Shown in pieces: positions 8,567-17,610 of a DNA stretch of 64,000 nucleotides (position 1 is its first letter; the number at the start of each line of letters is the position of its first letter). Origin of the DNA: an uncultured Lachnospiraceae bacterium. GTDB taxonomy: Bacteria; Bacillota; Clostridia; Lachnospirales; Lachnospiraceae. The position numbers were made by a program, and so were the translations under genes. Below the pieces are notes generated by a model. The model was not told the DNA's origin, did not search any database, and was given only the letters and a program-made list of their open reading frames with translations. The stretch lies in NCBI GenBank assembly GCA_934364805.1, contig CAKRMH010000006.1, forward strand, positions 62,001-126,000, written 5' to 3'.

Positions 8567-9458
8567 GATAGAAACGATCCTCCTTATCATCTAAGATAGC
8601 TGTACCAATTCCTTTATTTGTAAAGATCTCAAGTAAAAGACAATGTGCAATTCTTCCATCGAGAATATGTACTCTTGAAACACCGTTTTCAATTGCGTCA
8701 ATACAATTGTTCAGTTTTGGCAGCATTCCGCCTCCAATATAGCCATCTTTTATGAGTTCACGTGCTTCCGAAACCGTAAGCTCAGAAATCAGGGAATCTT
8801 TGTCATCCGGATCTTTGTATACACCTTCAATATCCGTCAAAAATGCCAGTTTTTCTGCCTCCACTGCCCTTGCGATCGCACAGGCTGCATCATCAGCATT
8901 GATATTATAAGAATTATAATGGTCATCCATACCGATCGGACAGATAATCGGAAGAAAATCTTTTTCCAGCAGATCATAAAGAATCTTCGGGTTTACTTCG
9001 GTAATATCACCGACAAACCCAATATCTTCTCCATTTGATAATTTCTTTTCCACTTTTAAAAGTCCACCGTCTTTTCCGCTGATTCCGATTGCATTTACAC
9101 CAAGTTCCTGAACCATCTGTACCAAAGACTTGTTCACCTTATTTAAAACCATTTCTGCAATTTCCATGGTTGCTTCGTCTGTTTTGCGGAGTCCGTTCAC
9201 AAAAACCGGCTCCATTCCGACTTTTCCAACCCACTTGCTGATCTCTTTTCCACCGCCATGTACAATAATCGGTTTAAAACCTACCAGCTTTAACAATGTC
9301 ACATCCTGGATCACATGTTTTTTCAGTTCCTCATCTACCATTGCTGATCCGCCATATTTTACAACGATGATCTTGCGGTTAAAACGCTGTATATATGGTA
9401 ACGCCTCGATTAATACCTGTGCTTTTTCCATAACAGACTGCATATTCTGTTCTTCCAT
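8559..9458 (-). CDS. argB: acetylglutamate kinase
   Basis: Phosphorylates N-acetylglutamate with ATP, the usual arginine-feedback step. About 300 residues, with the amino-acid-kinase motifs VVKYGGSAM and VHGGGKEIS near the N-terminus and NINADDAACAIA further on. The start is placed at ATG 9458, which lies 8 bases from AGGAG; ATG 9464, two codons earlier, is only two bases from it. The N-terminal extension before KYGG (about 33 residues) is of the kind found in arginine-inhibited hexameric enzymes, so feedback control is plausible. It overlaps argD and follows the acetyltransferase gene closely. Confidence 0.93.
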   Translation of the reverse strand: MEEQNMQSVMEKAQVLIEALPYIQRFNRKIIVVKYGGSAMVDEELKKHVIQDVTLLKLVGFKPIIVHGGGKEISKWVGKVGMEPVFVNGLRKTDEATMEIAEMVLNKVNKSLVQMVQELGVNAIGISGKDGGLLKVEKKLSNGEDIGFVGDITEVNPKILYDLLEKDFLPIICPIGMDDHYNSYNINADDAACAIARAVEAEKLAFLTDIEGVYKDPDDKDSLISELTVSEARELIKDGYIGGGMLPKLNNCIDAIENGVSRVHILDGRIAHCLLLEIFTNKGIGTAILDDKEDRFYHE

Positions 9459-9478
9459 TTTCATTACTCCTTCTATAA

Positions 9479-9940
9479 TTACTGATTGAACCGGGTGATA
9501 TTTGCCTCATTTAACGTAAAATCATATGAATTGATATCATCACGAAATTCCCACCCTGCTTCTTTCCAGAAATGATTTCCAATCTCATTGCTCTTAAAGG
9601 CAATCAGCGATACTTTATTGATTTTTTCTTTCTGTAAAGCTCTCATGCACGCAACTACCATTGCTTTTCCAATTCCATGTTTACGGTATTCCTCTAATAC
9701 ACAGACATGATACAGACATCCTCTTCTTCCATCATGTCCACAAAGAATTGCTCCTACAACTTTGCCGTCCCATTCTGCAACAACACTTGTTGTCGGATTT
9801 CTTTTGAGGAATCTTTCTACCCCTTCCTTAGAATCGTCAATCGAGCGGATTCCAAATCCATGAATGGTCATCCACATGTCATAGACCTGTTCATAATCAT
9901 CCATCGTCATTGTTCTTATTTTATATTCCAAATTATCCAT
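9479..9940 (-). CDS. GNAT acetyltransferase within the arginine cluster (YpeA-like)
   Basis: Single GNAT domain of about 153 residues with the acetyl-CoA loop (YRKHGIGKAMV) and a beta-strand pattern close to YpeA/RimI-type enzymes. It sits between argC and argB, where argJ (ornithine acetyltransferase) is usually found. Inference: it could be a short N-acetylglutamate synthase, as described for the small ArgA of Mycobacterium tuberculosis, or an unrelated N-acetyltransferase. The start ATG 9940 is chosen because the longer frame (from 10015) would run into argC; the ribosome-binding site is weak. Confidence is high for the fold and low for the substrate. Confidence 0.75.
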   Translation of the reverse strand: MDNLEYKIRTMTMDDYEQVYDMWMTIHGFGIRSIDDSKEGVERFLKRNPTTSVVAEWDGKVVGAILCGHDGRRGCLYHVCVLEEYRKHGIGKAMVVACMRALQKEKINKVSLIAFKSNEIGNHFWKEAGWEFRDDINSYDFTLNEANITRFNQ

Positions 9941-9965
9941 TGCTTCTATCTTTTCTTTCTTTTTA

Positions 9966-11021
9966 TTATGGGAACATTGGAACCATTTCAAGTCCCTCTG
10001 TCTCTTCAAATCCAAACAGCAGATTCATGTTCTGTACAGCCTGTCCTGCTGCACCTTTTACCAGATTATCCAAAGCACCCATCATTACGATTCTTCCGGT
10101 TCTTTCATCAATCACAAAGTTCACATCCACATAGTTGCTTCCCTCTACCCATTTTGTTTCCGGACATACTCCTTTCGGAAGGACGCGGACAAATTTTTCT
10201 TTTGCATAGTACTTATCATATGCAGCCTTCACCTCATCGTATGTCGGAAGTGAACCATCCGCTTTTTTCTTAAGTGTTGCATATTCTGTTGCAAGGATTC
10301 CGCGGTTCATCGGAACAAGGTGCGGTGTAAAGTTGATCCGGATCTGTTTACCAGCTGCATATCCAAGCTGTTCTTCGATCTCCGGTGTATGTCTGTGTGT
10401 AGCAACACCATATGCCTTCATATTTTCATTTACTTCACAGAATAAGTTCTGCGTCTTTGCACCTCTTCCAGCTCCCGATGTTCCAGACTTTGCATCTATG
10501 ATCAATGTATCTGCATCGATCAGTCCCTCTTTCACAAGTGGATATGCCGTAAGAATAGAGCAGGTGGTATAACACCCCGGATTCGCTACAAGTCTTGCCT
10601 TTTTCACAAGATCACGATTTACCTCACACAACCCATACACCGCTTCTTCAATAAACTGTGGACTTTTGTGCTCGATCTTATACCATTCCTCATAAGTTGC
10701 CACATCCTTGATTCTGAAATCCGCACTCAGATCTACGATCTTGGTCTTGCTTAAAACAGACTCATTTAAAACGCCTGCAAGAAATCCCTGTGGTGTTGCT
10801 GTAAAGATCACATCGACCTGCTCTGCAAGTTCTTCCATGTTATCATCCATACATTTTGCATCAACAATTTCAAACATATTACGATATATATCTGCATATG
10901 GCTGCTCTACATAGCTTCTTGAACCATACCACTTAATTTCCACTTCTTTATGATTCATCAATATACGGACAAGCTCTGCTCCCGCATATCCAGTCGCTCC
11001 AATAATTCCAGCTTTGATCAT
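9966..11021 (-). CDS. argC: N-acetyl-gamma-glutamyl-phosphate reductase
   Basis: NADPH-dependent reduction of N-acetylglutamyl phosphate to the semialdehyde. 351 residues: an N-terminal NADP-binding motif (GIIGATGYAGAELVR), the catalytic cysteine in ANPGCYTT (near residue 149), and the C-terminal substrate region with HRHTPE and PHLVPMNRGI. First gene of the leftward arginine cluster, expressed from a promoter with an ArgR-like box over its -10. The start ATG 11021 has GAAGGAT upstream. Confidence 0.95.
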   Translation of the reverse strand: MIKAGIIGATGYAGAELVRILMNHKEVEIKWYGSRSYVEQPYADIYRNMFEIVDAKCMDDNMEELAEQVDVIFTATPQGFLAGVLNESVLSKTKIVDLSADFRIKDVATYEEWYKIEHKSPQFIEEAVYGLCEVNRDLVKKARLVANPGCYTTCSILTAYPLVKEGLIDADTLIIDAKSGTSGAGRGAKTQNLFCEVNENMKAYGVATHRHTPEIEEQLGYAAGKQIRINFTPHLVPMNRGILATEYATLKKKADGSLPTYDEVKAAYDKYYAKEKFVRVLPKGVCPETKWVEGSNYVDVNFVIDERTGRIVMMGALDNLVKGAAGQAVQNMNLLFGFEETEGLEMVPMFP

Positions 11022-11153
11022 ATCTAATCCTTCTTTCTTTGTATGTTCTGTCAGAAGCTCTGCCTTTGCAGTTTACTTCTGGCATTATCTTCCTTCACTA
11101 TAGCTCTTTCTTTCCTTATAGTAAAGAAGTTTTCTTTCAGCTTTCTTGTATAC

Positions 11154-11167
11154 TGCATAATTATACA
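11154..11167. promoter_or_regulatory. ArgR-like box over the argC -10
   Basis: TGCATAATTATACA matches the 14-base ARG-box core TGAAT-AATT-ATTCA at 12 positions and is nearly palindromic. Its position over the -10 element fits repression by arginine-loaded ArgR. The repressor gene is not in the window. Confidence 0.5.
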
Positions 11168-11188
11168 TTCATTTGTTTCATTATGCAA
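11160..11188 (-). promoter_or_regulatory. argC promoter
   Basis: Minus strand: TTGCAT (11183-11188), 17 bases, TATAAT (11160-11165). The -10 lies inside an ArgR-like box. Confidence 0.7.
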
Positions 11189-11260
11189 CCCTGTTTTTTT
11201 ATTTATATCGTGTTTTTTATAATTACCTGTTATGAAAGCTATTCATTATTGCTCTAGTTA

Positions 11261-11291
11261 TGCATTTTTATTAAGATTGAATGTATATTTT
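11261..11291. promoter_or_regulatory. pair of weaker ArgR-like boxes upstream of argG
   Basis: TGCATTTTTATTAA (11261-11274, about 12 of 14 matches) and TGAATGTATATTTT (11278-11291, about 11 of 14) lie in tandem just before the argG -35. Their centre-to-centre distance of 17 bases is shorter than the classic 21, so the pair is less certain than the argC box. Confidence 0.35.
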
Positions 11292-11296
11292 TTCGC

Positions 11297-11325
11297 TTGC
11301 ATATTATTCACGATTGTTGTATATT
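11297..11325 (+). promoter_or_regulatory. argG promoter
   Basis: TTGCAT (11297-11302), 17 bases, TATATT (11320-11325), the mirror image in style of the argC promoter. The leader before ATG 11364 is about 30 bases. Confidence 0.65.
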
Positions 11326-11363
11326 GAATTTAATAACGATAAGAAAAGAGAGGAATCATCAAA

Positions 11364-12590
11364 ATGAAAGAAAAAGTTGTTTTAGCATATTCCGGTGGTC
11401 TTGATACAACAGCGATCATCCCATGGTTAAAAGAGAATTATGATTATGAAGTTATCTGCTGCTGTGTCGACTGCGGCCAGGGAGAAGAATTAGACGGATT
11501 AAATGAAAGAGCAAAATTATCCGGCGCTTCGAAATTATATATTGAAGATATTACAGATGAATTCTGTGATGATTATATTGTTCCTTGCGTTCAGGCAAAC
11601 GCCGTTTACGAGAACAAATATCTGCTCGGAACCTCCATGGCACGTCCTGGAATCGCCAAGAAATTAGTAGAGATCGCCCGCAAAGAAGGCGCTGTTGCGA
11701 TCTGTCACGGTGCAACTGGAAAAGGAAATGATCAGATCCGTTTTGAACTTGCAATCAAAGCTCTTGCTCCTGACATTAAGATCATCGCTCCTTGGCGTGA
11801 TGACAAATGGAAAATGGATTCCCGTGAAGCAGAAATTGAATTCTGTAAAGCACATGGTATCGATCTTCCATTTTCAACAGATTCCAGCTATAGCCGTGAC
11901 CGCAACTTATGGCACATCAGCCATGAGGGACTTGAACTTGAAGATCCTTCCAAGGAGCCAAACTATGATCACCTGCTTGTATTAAGTGTAACACCGGAAA
12001 AAGCTCCGGATGAAGGTGAATACGTAACCATGACTTTTGAAAAGGGTGTACCTACTTCCGTAAACGGAAAGAAAATGAAAGTATCTGATATCATTCGTGA
12101 ACTGAACCGCCTTGGTGGAAAACACGGAATTGGTATCATCGATATCGTCGAGAACCGTGTTGTCGGCATGAAATCCCGCGGTGTATACGAAACTCCTGGT
12201 GGAACCATTCTTATGGAAGCACATCAGCAGCTTGAGGAGCTTGTTCTTGATCGTGCTACCGCAGAAGTCAAAAAAGATATGGGAAACAAACTTGCCCAGA
12301 TCGTATATGAAGGAAAATGGTTCACTCCGCTGAGAGAGGCTGTTCAGGCTTTCGTAGAATCTACCCAGGAATATGTTACCGGTGAAGTTAAATTCAAACT
12401 TTACAAAGGAAATATCATCAAAGCCGGCACTACTTCTCCATACTCACTTTACAGTGAATCACTTGCAAGCTTTACAACCGGTGATCTTTATGATCATCAT
12501 GATGCAGATGGCTTCATCACCTTATTCGGTCTTCCACTGAAAGTTCGTGCTATGAAGATGTTAGAGCTTGAGAAAGAGAAAAACAAATAA
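11364..12590 (+). CDS. argG: argininosuccinate synthase
   Basis: ATP-dependent joining of citrulline and aspartate, the penultimate arginine step. 408 residues, full length. The N-type pyrophosphatase loop AYSGGLDTT is at residues 8-16, followed by the GQGEE segment, HGATGKGNDQIRFE (about 115-130) and the citrulline-binding SRDRNLWHISHEG region. AGAGGAATCATCAAA precedes ATG 11364. It stands alone: argH does not follow, and a bidirectional terminator closes the unit. Confidence 0.96.
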   Translation: MKEKVVLAYSGGLDTTAIIPWLKENYDYEVICCCVDCGQGEELDGLNERAKLSGASKLYIEDITDEFCDDYIVPCVQANAVYENKYLLGTSMARPGIAKKLVEIARKEGAVAICHGATGKGNDQIRFELAIKALAPDIKIIAPWRDDKWKMDSREAEIEFCKAHGIDLPFSTDSSYSRDRNLWHISHEGLELEDPSKEPNYDHLLVLSVTPEKAPDEGEYVTMTFEKGVPTSVNGKKMKVSDIIRELNRLGGKHGIGIIDIVENRVVGMKSRGVYETPGGTILMEAHQQLEELVLDRATAEVKKDMGNKLAQIVYEGKWFTPLREAVQAFVESTQEYVTGEVKFKLYKGNIIKAGTTSPYSLYSESLASFTTGDLYDHHDADGFITLFGLPLKVRAMKMLELEKEKNK

Positions 12591-12605
12591 TTTTCTTACA
12601 TAATG

Positions 12606-12649
12606 AAAATACCGCTGATTCCATTCTTATGGATCAGCGGTATTTTTTT
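12606..12649. terminator. bidirectional terminator between argG and the ABC permease
   Basis: Stem AATACCGCTGAT(T)CC / GG(A)TCAGCGGTATT with an 8-base loop, followed by seven T on the plus strand; the minus-strand copy also ends in a T-rich run. It serves argG and the convergent ABC exporter operon. Confidence 0.85.
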
Positions 12650-12655
12650 CTATTT

Positions 12656-14329
12656 CTATGCAGTTCCTTCATGTAACAACGAAGGATAAATAATAAATAG
12701 TACAGTGCCAAGTATCAGATTAAACAAAATCTCAAGCAGTAATCCAATCTCAAGGCTGAGCAAAAGTGCTCCAGCTGCCAAAATAATTACGATCACAGCA
12801 ATCATAATAAATTTCAGAACAAGCTGCAACATACTCTTTACGATATCAAGTGCTGTAGCAGGGAATAACACTTCAAGCATCATTCCAACTGTAGAAAGCA
12901 TAAAATCCATACTTACGATCATCACAAACCAAAGTAATACAACCCATGGTTTTTCCGGTGTCAGAACCGCTCCGATGACCAGTGCCGGTAATACATCCAG
13001 CGCACAGGATACTGTTCCTGCCCCCATTGCTGCAAATACTTTCCGATACGGGTTATCTGGCACAAGAAACAGCCAGTTCATCGATGTTTCTGCCGCAATC
13101 GGATTCCCATAGTTTCGGAAAAATGCGATTCCTGCCAGAATCACTGCGATCGCCGTAAATTCAGAAACATGAAGAATCCTCTCACAGAAAAGTGCGGTAA
13201 GTACAGATGCTGCCAGATAGGTGAGCATCGTATTCGTAAAAATCCCAAAACGAGCAAACCGTCTTCTGTTATACATTTCCTTCCAGAAAAATGCACTTCC
13301 TCCCCATCCTTTCATTTCTGAATTTCTTGCAATTTTTTCGGAACGTTCTTTCTTATTGACAACGCGTCCCTCCTTGGCTGCAATCATGGTATTTTCTCTG
13401 TCTGCCGCTCCGGAAAAAGCATCTTCATAGAAATCCGCTTTAATTCTCCAGATTCCAGCAAACATAACTGCCATAAGAACTACAAGGAGAATTCCATAGA
13501 TCAGTGATTCCAGCGCATTGCCAGACACTGCGGCCATGATCATTCCCTTATACCATCCAATCAAAGGAATCATTCTTGTCCATTTTGCTCCAAACGTGCA
13601 CGCCATTGTCTGTTCCCAGTTCTGTCCGCTCTTCAGATATGCAGTTCCAACGATCAACGCAACAATTGCTGCGATCAGAATGATCAGCGGACGGACATAT
13701 TTTTTAAGTTCTGTATAGGTTGCAGTTAACGTATAGCTAAGTACCGATACCAGTCTCTGTAATAAAAGAAGAAAGATCCATGCCAGAAAGACTGCAACGA
13801 TCGCCATCCAGCTGATTCCCATATTTTGTCTGAGATTCGGGATCTGAAAAATCAGATAAAAAGAACCAAGTATCGTCGCAACCATCTGAAATGTCAACCG
13901 AAACATCAGAACCGACTGTGGCTTTAACGGAGCTGTAAAAAGGAAATTCACGTCTGCCATAAGGAAGATATCCGAACCGTTTTTGCTTCCTCCATATATT
14001 CCATACAGCAAAAAAGCAATCAGTACAACTGGAATTCCAAACTCAAAGCACAGCTGCATAAATTGTGCATCCTCGAAAGTGAATTTGTCGTCATCCTCTG
14101 CATACTCATCGGTATCCTGTTCTTCTTCCGCCCCACTATATTCCTCACTGGAATATTCGGTCTGGCTCTCATTTTGGGAATCTACAATATCCGCAACAAG
14201 TGCTGCTGAGAATCCAAAAATCACTCCGATTGCTATGACTGCCACAAAAATAACAACAAACGTGCTCTGAAATATCTTCTTTAAGGAATTCAAAAATGTA
14301 TGCCATGCGTAATATCCCACCATTTTCAT
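12656..14329 (-). CDS. ABC exporter membrane protein (putative ABC_export family)
   Basis: Polytopic membrane protein of 557 residues with about twelve hydrophobic segments and an acidic Glu/Asp/Ser/Tyr-rich loop near residues 55-80 after the first helix. It lacks an ATPase domain; its partner is the ATPase encoded just upstream (three-base gap). The pattern fits the putative ABC exporter permeases of Firmicutes, whose substrates are not known. The start is ATG 14329; ATG 14323 is also possible. Confidence 0.75.
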   Translation of the reverse strand: MKMVGYYAWHTFLNSLKKIFQSTFVVIFVAVIAIGVIFGFSAALVADIVDSQNESQTEYSSEEYSGAEEEQDTDEYAEDDDKFTFEDAQFMQLCFEFGIPVVLIAFLLYGIYGGSKNGSDIFLMADVNFLFTAPLKPQSVLMFRLTFQMVATILGSFYLIFQIPNLRQNMGISWMAIVAVFLAWIFLLLLQRLVSVLSYTLTATYTELKKYVRPLIILIAAIVALIVGTAYLKSGQNWEQTMACTFGAKWTRMIPLIGWYKGMIMAAVSGNALESLIYGILLVVLMAVMFAGIWRIKADFYEDAFSGAADRENTMIAAKEGRVVNKKERSEKIARNSEMKGWGGSAFFWKEMYNRRRFARFGIFTNTMLTYLAASVLTALFCERILHVSEFTAIAVILAGIAFFRNYGNPIAAETSMNWLFLVPDNPYRKVFAAMGAGTVSCALDVLPALVIGAVLTPEKPWVVLLWFVMIVSMDFMLSTVGMMLEVLFPATALDIVKSMLQLVLKFIMIAVIVIILAAGALLLSLEIGLLLEILFNLILGTVLFIIYPSLLHEGTA

Positions 14330-14332
14330 ACA

Positions 14333-15043
14333 TTACACCCCTTCCTTCGGAGCTTCCGTGATCTCAAAGAAAATATCCTCCAGGCTCTTATCCAGCTCGC
14401 CAATATCCTTCCGGTCCACAGTTGCAGCAATCTGACCATCTTTCATGATGTACGTTGTGTCCCACAGTTCTTCGATGCTGTCGATCATATGCGTACTAAC
14501 CAGTACACAGCATCCTTTTTCTTTCAGTTCTTCAAATACTTTCTTCAATTCTTTGATTGCATGAGGATCAAGGCCGATCATTGGCTCATCAAAAAGGATC
14601 AGCTGCGGCCTTGGAAGAAGTCCACAACAGATGCTGAGTTTCTGCTGCATTCCTTTCGACAGTTCATCACCAAACTTTTTTCGTTTATCGAGGAGTTCAA
14701 AGCGTTCCAGCAATTGCTCCTTATATTCTTTATAATCTTTTAACTTATACGCTCTGGCAATAAATTCAAGATGTTCATCAACTGTAAGGTTTGGATAAAG
14801 CGACGGGATCTCCGGAACATATCCCATATATCTTTTTGCTTCTACCGTTTTATTTGGACGTCCGTCAACGGTAATCTGCCCATCATACTTTAAAAATCCC
14901 ATAATACATTTGATGATCGTACTTTTTCCAGCACCGTTTGGTCCTAACAAAATTCCAATCTGCCCATTATCAATCGTAAGATTGATATCATTGTTCGCAA
15001 TTACTTTACGATACTTTTTTGTGACATGTGATACGACTAACAT
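14333..15043 (-). CDS. ABC transporter ATP-binding protein
   Basis: ATPase subunit of 236 residues with Walker A GPNGAGKST (34-42), signature LSKGMQQKL (about 130), Walker B LILFDEP followed by the GLDP D-loop, and the switch histidine in STHM. It closely follows the CcmA/BcrA-like exporter type. First gene of the two-gene exporter operon, with AGGAG before ATG 15043. A likely promoter is TTAAGA-16-TATGAT in the 110-base gap upstream. The substrate cannot be inferred. Confidence 0.88.
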   Translation of the reverse strand: MLVVSHVTKKYRKVIANNDINLTIDNGQIGILLGPNGAGKSTIIKCIMGFLKYDGQITVDGRPNKTVEAKRYMGYVPEIPSLYPNLTVDEHLEFIARAYKLKDYKEYKEQLLERFELLDKRKKFGDELSKGMQQKLSICCGLLPRPQLILFDEPMIGLDPHAIKELKKVFEELKEKGCCVLVSTHMIDSIEELWDTTYIMKDGQIAATVDRKDIGELDKSLEDIFFEITEAPKEGV

Positions 15044-15153
15044 TATGTGTTCTCCTCATTCCATTTGTATTTATTCCTAACTACAAATATCATTGTATCA
15101 TACACAATTCCTGTATGGTCTTAACATTGCCTTAACGAATACTGATTTTCTTA

Positions 15154-16629
15154 TTATTGTGCAGTCGTAAGATAGCTTGAAATACAATACAACGTCTGCC
15201 CATTATAGTCCACTCTGGACCATCCGAATTCCTCATTGATTCCTGTTCTTGTCACAGTTTCCCCATTCGTCAGAACTGCTGCCACAACTGCATCCGGGTT
15301 CGTAACACTTGGGATTGTCCTCAGATTTACTTCAATTTTTGCGGTTACAACATCGCTACAGTCTGTGAACTTCGTCTTTAATCCATCACCACTTCCACTG
15401 CCTTCCTGTCCTGCTGCCACATAATTTAAATCCGTGGTCAGATAACTGGATACCGCATAATACGTGGCTCCGTTATATAAAAGGCGTGACCATCCGCTTT
15501 CACTGATGCCTGTCCGCATGGCAACATCACCATTATTTAATGTGAGCTCTACCGTGCTGTCGGTATCCTGACTTGGAATATTTCTCAGATTTGCGGATTC
15601 CTTTGCTGTAACACTCTCGTTTACATCCTGAAACTTCATGTTCGCTTCCGGATCTGCACTTGCAGCATCCGGCGCTGCCCCGTCCTTTGCCTGTGCAGTT
15701 TCATCATATCCAAAATATGCTACATTCAGATCTACTGTAGTTCCAATACCTGGAATGGTTCCCTGATTGGTATACTGCCACATAGCATGCGTTCCGGTAT
15801 AACTGGAAGATGCGGTATCCGGATACGGCACTTCTGGATACTGGGCAACCCATATTTTATAACTGTTTTGTATTGTATCAAGATTCCAGTCCGCACCATC
15901 CTGCAGTTCGCCGGATGCTGCATAAAACATCGGTGTATAACCTTTTTGATAAATTTCATCCATAAACGCTGCCGCTAACCCGGTACGTTTTTCACGGTCA
16001 AGTCCCGACTGGCGGCTGTCTGCATCCTGAAAGCCTTCACAGTCAAAGGCCACTGGATATGTGATCTGATATTGTGAAATATAGTCAGCGACCCAGTCTG
16101 CCTCTTCCTTCGCTTCCGCCTCTGTAATTGCTGATGAGAAAAAATATACCCCTATTTTAATTCCATTCGCCTGTGCTTCCTGCATATTGTATTTTGCATT
16201 GGTGTCGACACACATTTCCCCTGTTTTCTGTGTCCGGTAGCCCACACGTATCATCGCAAAATCAATTCCCGATGCAGCAACCTTACTCCAGTCGATCGTT
16301 CCCTGATATTTTGCGACATCAATTCCAAGGGTAATCTGATCATTTTCCGCTGCACTGCTTGCAGTCAAAATAGCACTTGCATCTACCTGGGCACCATTTT
16401 CCTGCCCCATTGATCCGGTTTCCGGATCATCCGTATCCTGCTGTTTTGTATCCTGCTCCGTGTCCAGTTCTCCAACGCTCCCCATCTGATCTTTCTTCTT
16501 CTGCATCCAGAATCCAGCCAGAAGCATAGCCCCGACAAGCGCAATTATCACAACTGCTATTATAATCCGGATAATATTGCGAGAACCATAAGTGGAATCA
16601 TCTAGCGAATCAAATCTGTCTTTTTTCAT
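15154..16629 (-). CDS. membrane-anchored GH25 lysozyme with two SH3 domains
   Basis: Predicted N-acetylmuramidase that cuts peptidoglycan outside the membrane. Order: short cytoplasmic N-terminus, one membrane helix (about 20-43), an acidic Asp/Gln/Thr-rich linker, a GH25 domain (about 98-290) with GIDVAKYQG and the catalytic AFDCEG motif, then two bacterial SH3 repeats (about 340-400 and 430-491), each with NLR.IPS, NG..V.RTGI, GWSR and YLTT elements. The start is ATG 16629, five bases from GGGAGG; ATG 16632 is too close to it. A role in cell-wall remodelling is likely; nothing nearby suggests a phage origin. Confidence 0.88.
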   Translation of the reverse strand: MKKDRFDSLDDSTYGSRNIIRIIIAVVIIALVGAMLLAGFWMQKKKDQMGSVGELDTEQDTKQQDTDDPETGSMGQENGAQVDASAILTASSAAENDQITLGIDVAKYQGTIDWSKVAASGIDFAMIRVGYRTQKTGEMCVDTNAKYNMQEAQANGIKIGVYFFSSAITEAEAKEEADWVADYISQYQITYPVAFDCEGFQDADSRQSGLDREKRTGLAAAFMDEIYQKGYTPMFYAASGELQDGADWNLDTIQNSYKIWVAQYPEVPYPDTASSSYTGTHAMWQYTNQGTIPGIGTTVDLNVAYFGYDETAQAKDGAAPDAASADPEANMKFQDVNESVTAKESANLRNIPSQDTDSTVELTLNNGDVAMRTGISESGWSRLLYNGATYYAVSSYLTTDLNYVAAGQEGSGSGDGLKTKFTDCSDVVTAKIEVNLRTIPSVTNPDAVVAAVLTNGETVTRTGINEEFGWSRVDYNGQTLYCISSYLTTAQ

Positions 16630-16660
16630 CATAGCCTCCCAAAAATTCTTTGATTCTGAA

Positions 16661-17524
16661 TTATTGTTCTTCTTTTTTCAAAGCCTCAATAATCTCTTCT
16701 TTCATATCCAATGCTTTGTCTTTCATCTTGCTGCTGGCTGTACGCGATACAAGAATTGATGAGATCATCTTAGATGCAATATCATATTTTTTCAGGCGGA
16801 ACGCCATAGCTGCCAAAAGACAGTCCAACGTATTCTGATCCATTCCACAGATCGGATACATCTCATTGGCAACTGCCTCAACAAATCCATCATAGGCTTT
16901 CTCATAAAATTCATCTGCCTCTTTGACGCAGGCAGCCTTTTTCTCCAGTGTCTTTTCGTCTTTTCCTGTCAGTTCCTCATCCTGCTCATATAACATCCAT
17001 GCAAGTTTCAGACAAGTATATGCCTTTTCGCTGATCTTGGCTTTTTTTACAATCGAATTATACAAAGATAATTTGTAACGTTCTACTGCTGTATCATAAT
17101 CATAGGCTTTCAGTTCTTCTACATTCAACGTATTATGCGCATGAAATTTATCACAGACATTCTCCTTGATCAGCTTTCTCTGCAGGCTGGACATGGAATC
17201 AAAATACCTGCTCATTGCGGTATAACCACACTTCGGACATGCACAGATATCATATTTCAGTGTGTCGATATAATAAAATCTCGGTCTTAGATCCATGTCT
17301 GGTTCTTTTCTTCTAAGTCTTCCCGATTTTACAGAAATCGTTTTAAATTTGTATTCACACACCGGGCACTCTACACTCTTCATCAATAAAAATTCTGTTT
17401 CTTCCGGAATTTTTTCTTCCTTTTTTACAATTTTCTTTTCCATCTGTTTTTCATCTCTTTTTTCGTAGATCTGCATCTCATCTGCCTGCAGTCCAAATTT
17501 TTCTAACCCTGTTAATAAACTCAT
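16661..17524 (-). CDS. DUF2225 family protein
   Basis: About 287 residues. Two CxxC pairs (CPVCEYKF near residue 55; CACPKCGY near residue 98) suggest a zinc-binding N-terminal part, and the C-terminal half is helical, TPR-like. This matches the DUF2225 family of Firmicutes, whose function is unknown. The start is ATG 17524, six bases after AAAGGG; ATG 17530 directly abuts that site. It reads toward the GH25 gene, with a 31-base gap, so the two may be cotranscribed. Confidence 0.75.
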   Translation of the reverse strand: MSLLTGLEKFGLQADEMQIYEKRDEKQMEKKIVKKEEKIPEETEFLLMKSVECPVCEYKFKTISVKSGRLRRKEPDMDLRPRFYYIDTLKYDICACPKCGYTAMSRYFDSMSSLQRKLIKENVCDKFHAHNTLNVEELKAYDYDTAVERYKLSLYNSIVKKAKISEKAYTCLKLAWMLYEQDEELTGKDEKTLEKKAACVKEADEFYEKAYDGFVEAVANEMYPICGMDQNTLDCLLAAMAFRLKKYDIASKMISSILVSRTASSKMKDKALDMKEEIIEALKKEEQ

Positions 17525-17565
17525 ATACATCCCTTTCTTAATGATACCTCAGTATTTTTCCAAGA

Positions 17566-17598
17566 AGTAAAAGAGATTCCAGTTACCCCCGGAATCTC
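17566..17598 (-). terminator. glnS terminator
   Basis: On the minus strand GAGATTCC, a 10-base loop and GGAATCTC are followed by TTTTACTT, just after the glnS stop. Confidence 0.7.
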
Positions 17599-17610
17599 CT
17601 ATCTTTATTC

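Larger units (their letters stand above)
11022..11363. promoter_or_regulatory. divergent argC/argG control region
   Basis: This 342-base AT-rich gap holds no convincing gene. It contains one promoter facing each way (argC at 11160-11188, argG at 11297-11325) and several 14-base sequences resembling ArgR/AhrC boxes (consensus TGAAT-N4-ATTCA). Confidence 0.7.

Noticed and set aside
11039..11257. 72-codon open frame in the argC-argG gap
   Set aside because: No ribosome-binding site, AT-rich Phe/Leu/Ile-heavy translation, and it overlaps the argC promoter and ArgR-like box.
15154..16629. Phage endolysin origin of the GH25 gene
   Set aside because: It has an N-terminal membrane anchor and SH3 repeats, and no holin, structural or integrase genes lie nearby.
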